From Hyphomicrobiales bacterium (GTDB lineage Bacteria > Pseudomonadota > Alphaproteobacteria > Rhizobiales > Beijerinckiaceae): a stretch of DNA of 6,849 nucleotides. The translations under genes and the position numbers were made by a program. This document shows positions 6,748-6,849 of the stretch, one piece after another. The notes under the pieces are model-generated. The model did no database searches. It saw only the letters and a list, made by a program, of their open reading frames with translations, and was not told the DNA's origin. The stretch spans positions 1 to 6,849 of the forward strand of contig JAQGKN010000667.1 in the NCBI GenBank assembly GCA_028290085.1, written 5' to 3'. Positions within the stretch are counted from its first letter, which is position 1, and every line of letters begins with the position of its first letter.

Positions 6748-6849
6748 TTCTAACAGGCTGCTGAAAAAGACCCGGATTTCATCGGCCGGTCATTTTTCAA
6801 CGGAAATTTCTGAAGGGCATGGGGCTTTTTTTGTTCCCGCTCTTTTCAA
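6748..6849. mobile_element. Terminal end of an insertion sequence (right copy, extends off the window)
   Basis: The end begins with CTAACAGGCTGCTGAAAAAG, and 6754-6815 is the exact reverse complement of 1-62. Positions 6816-6849 continue into what should be IS interior, which has no counterpart in the window because the left copy is cut at position 1. Orientation is opposite to the left copy, so the same IS end faces inward at both edges. The tips differ by one base (CTAG on the left, TTAG on the right when read the same way), so the copies are not quite identical at the very end. Confidence 0.75.

Noticed and set aside
1..6849. CRISPR array, tRNA or rRNA genes
   Set aside because: No regularly spaced direct repeats and no cloverleaf or rRNA-like conserved blocks were seen on either strand.

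Overview
The window is GC-rich bacterial DNA, most likely from an alphaproteobacterium of the Rhizobiales type. This is an inference. It rests on the composition and on a decayed double-PilZ gene whose layout I recall from Bradyrhizobium-like genomes. The accessory segment carries small-molecule uptake and oxidation genes. It is bounded on both sides by the same insertion-sequence end in opposite orientation: 1-62 is the exact reverse complement of 6754-6815. The layout therefore resembles a composite transposon or an IS-bounded catabolic islet.

From left to right: (1) an IS end (1-68), then about 130 bp in which I recognise nothing. (2) A plus-strand two-gene operon: an alpha/beta hydrolase (200-976, from a TTG start with a good Shine-Dalgarno) overlaps by ATGA a luciferase-like flavin-dependent oxidoreductase (973-2130). 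(3) Converging on it with a 30-bp gap, a minus-strand pair: an orphan NMT1/SsuA-like ABC substrate-binding protein (3213 to 2161) downstream of an aromatic-acid:H+ symporter-type MFS transporter (4765 to 3389). The 175 bp between them contains a plausible promoter for the binding protein. (4) A divergent promoter region (4766-4927) with an imperfect inverted repeat over the plus-strand promoter. (5) A second flavin-dependent monooxygenase of the RutA/NtaA/DszA branch (4928-6052), interrupted at codon 129 by an in-frame TGA where the family has tryptophan. (6) A badly decayed double-PilZ-domain gene (about 6138-6621). (7) About 125 bp with nothing recognisable, then the inverted IS end (6748 onward).

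A reasonable reading is that the MFS protein, and perhaps an ABC system encoded elsewhere, imports an organic (possibly aromatic or heterocyclic) acid. The flavin-dependent oxygenases oxidise it and the alpha/beta hydrolase cleaves an ester, lactone or ring-fission product. No flavin reductase, ABC permease, ABC ATPase or regulator gene lies in the window, so the set is incomplete here. The substrate cannot be read from sequence. The left part (hydrolase, oxidoreductase, binding protein, transporter) looks intact. The right part (second oxygenase, PilZ gene) is decaying.
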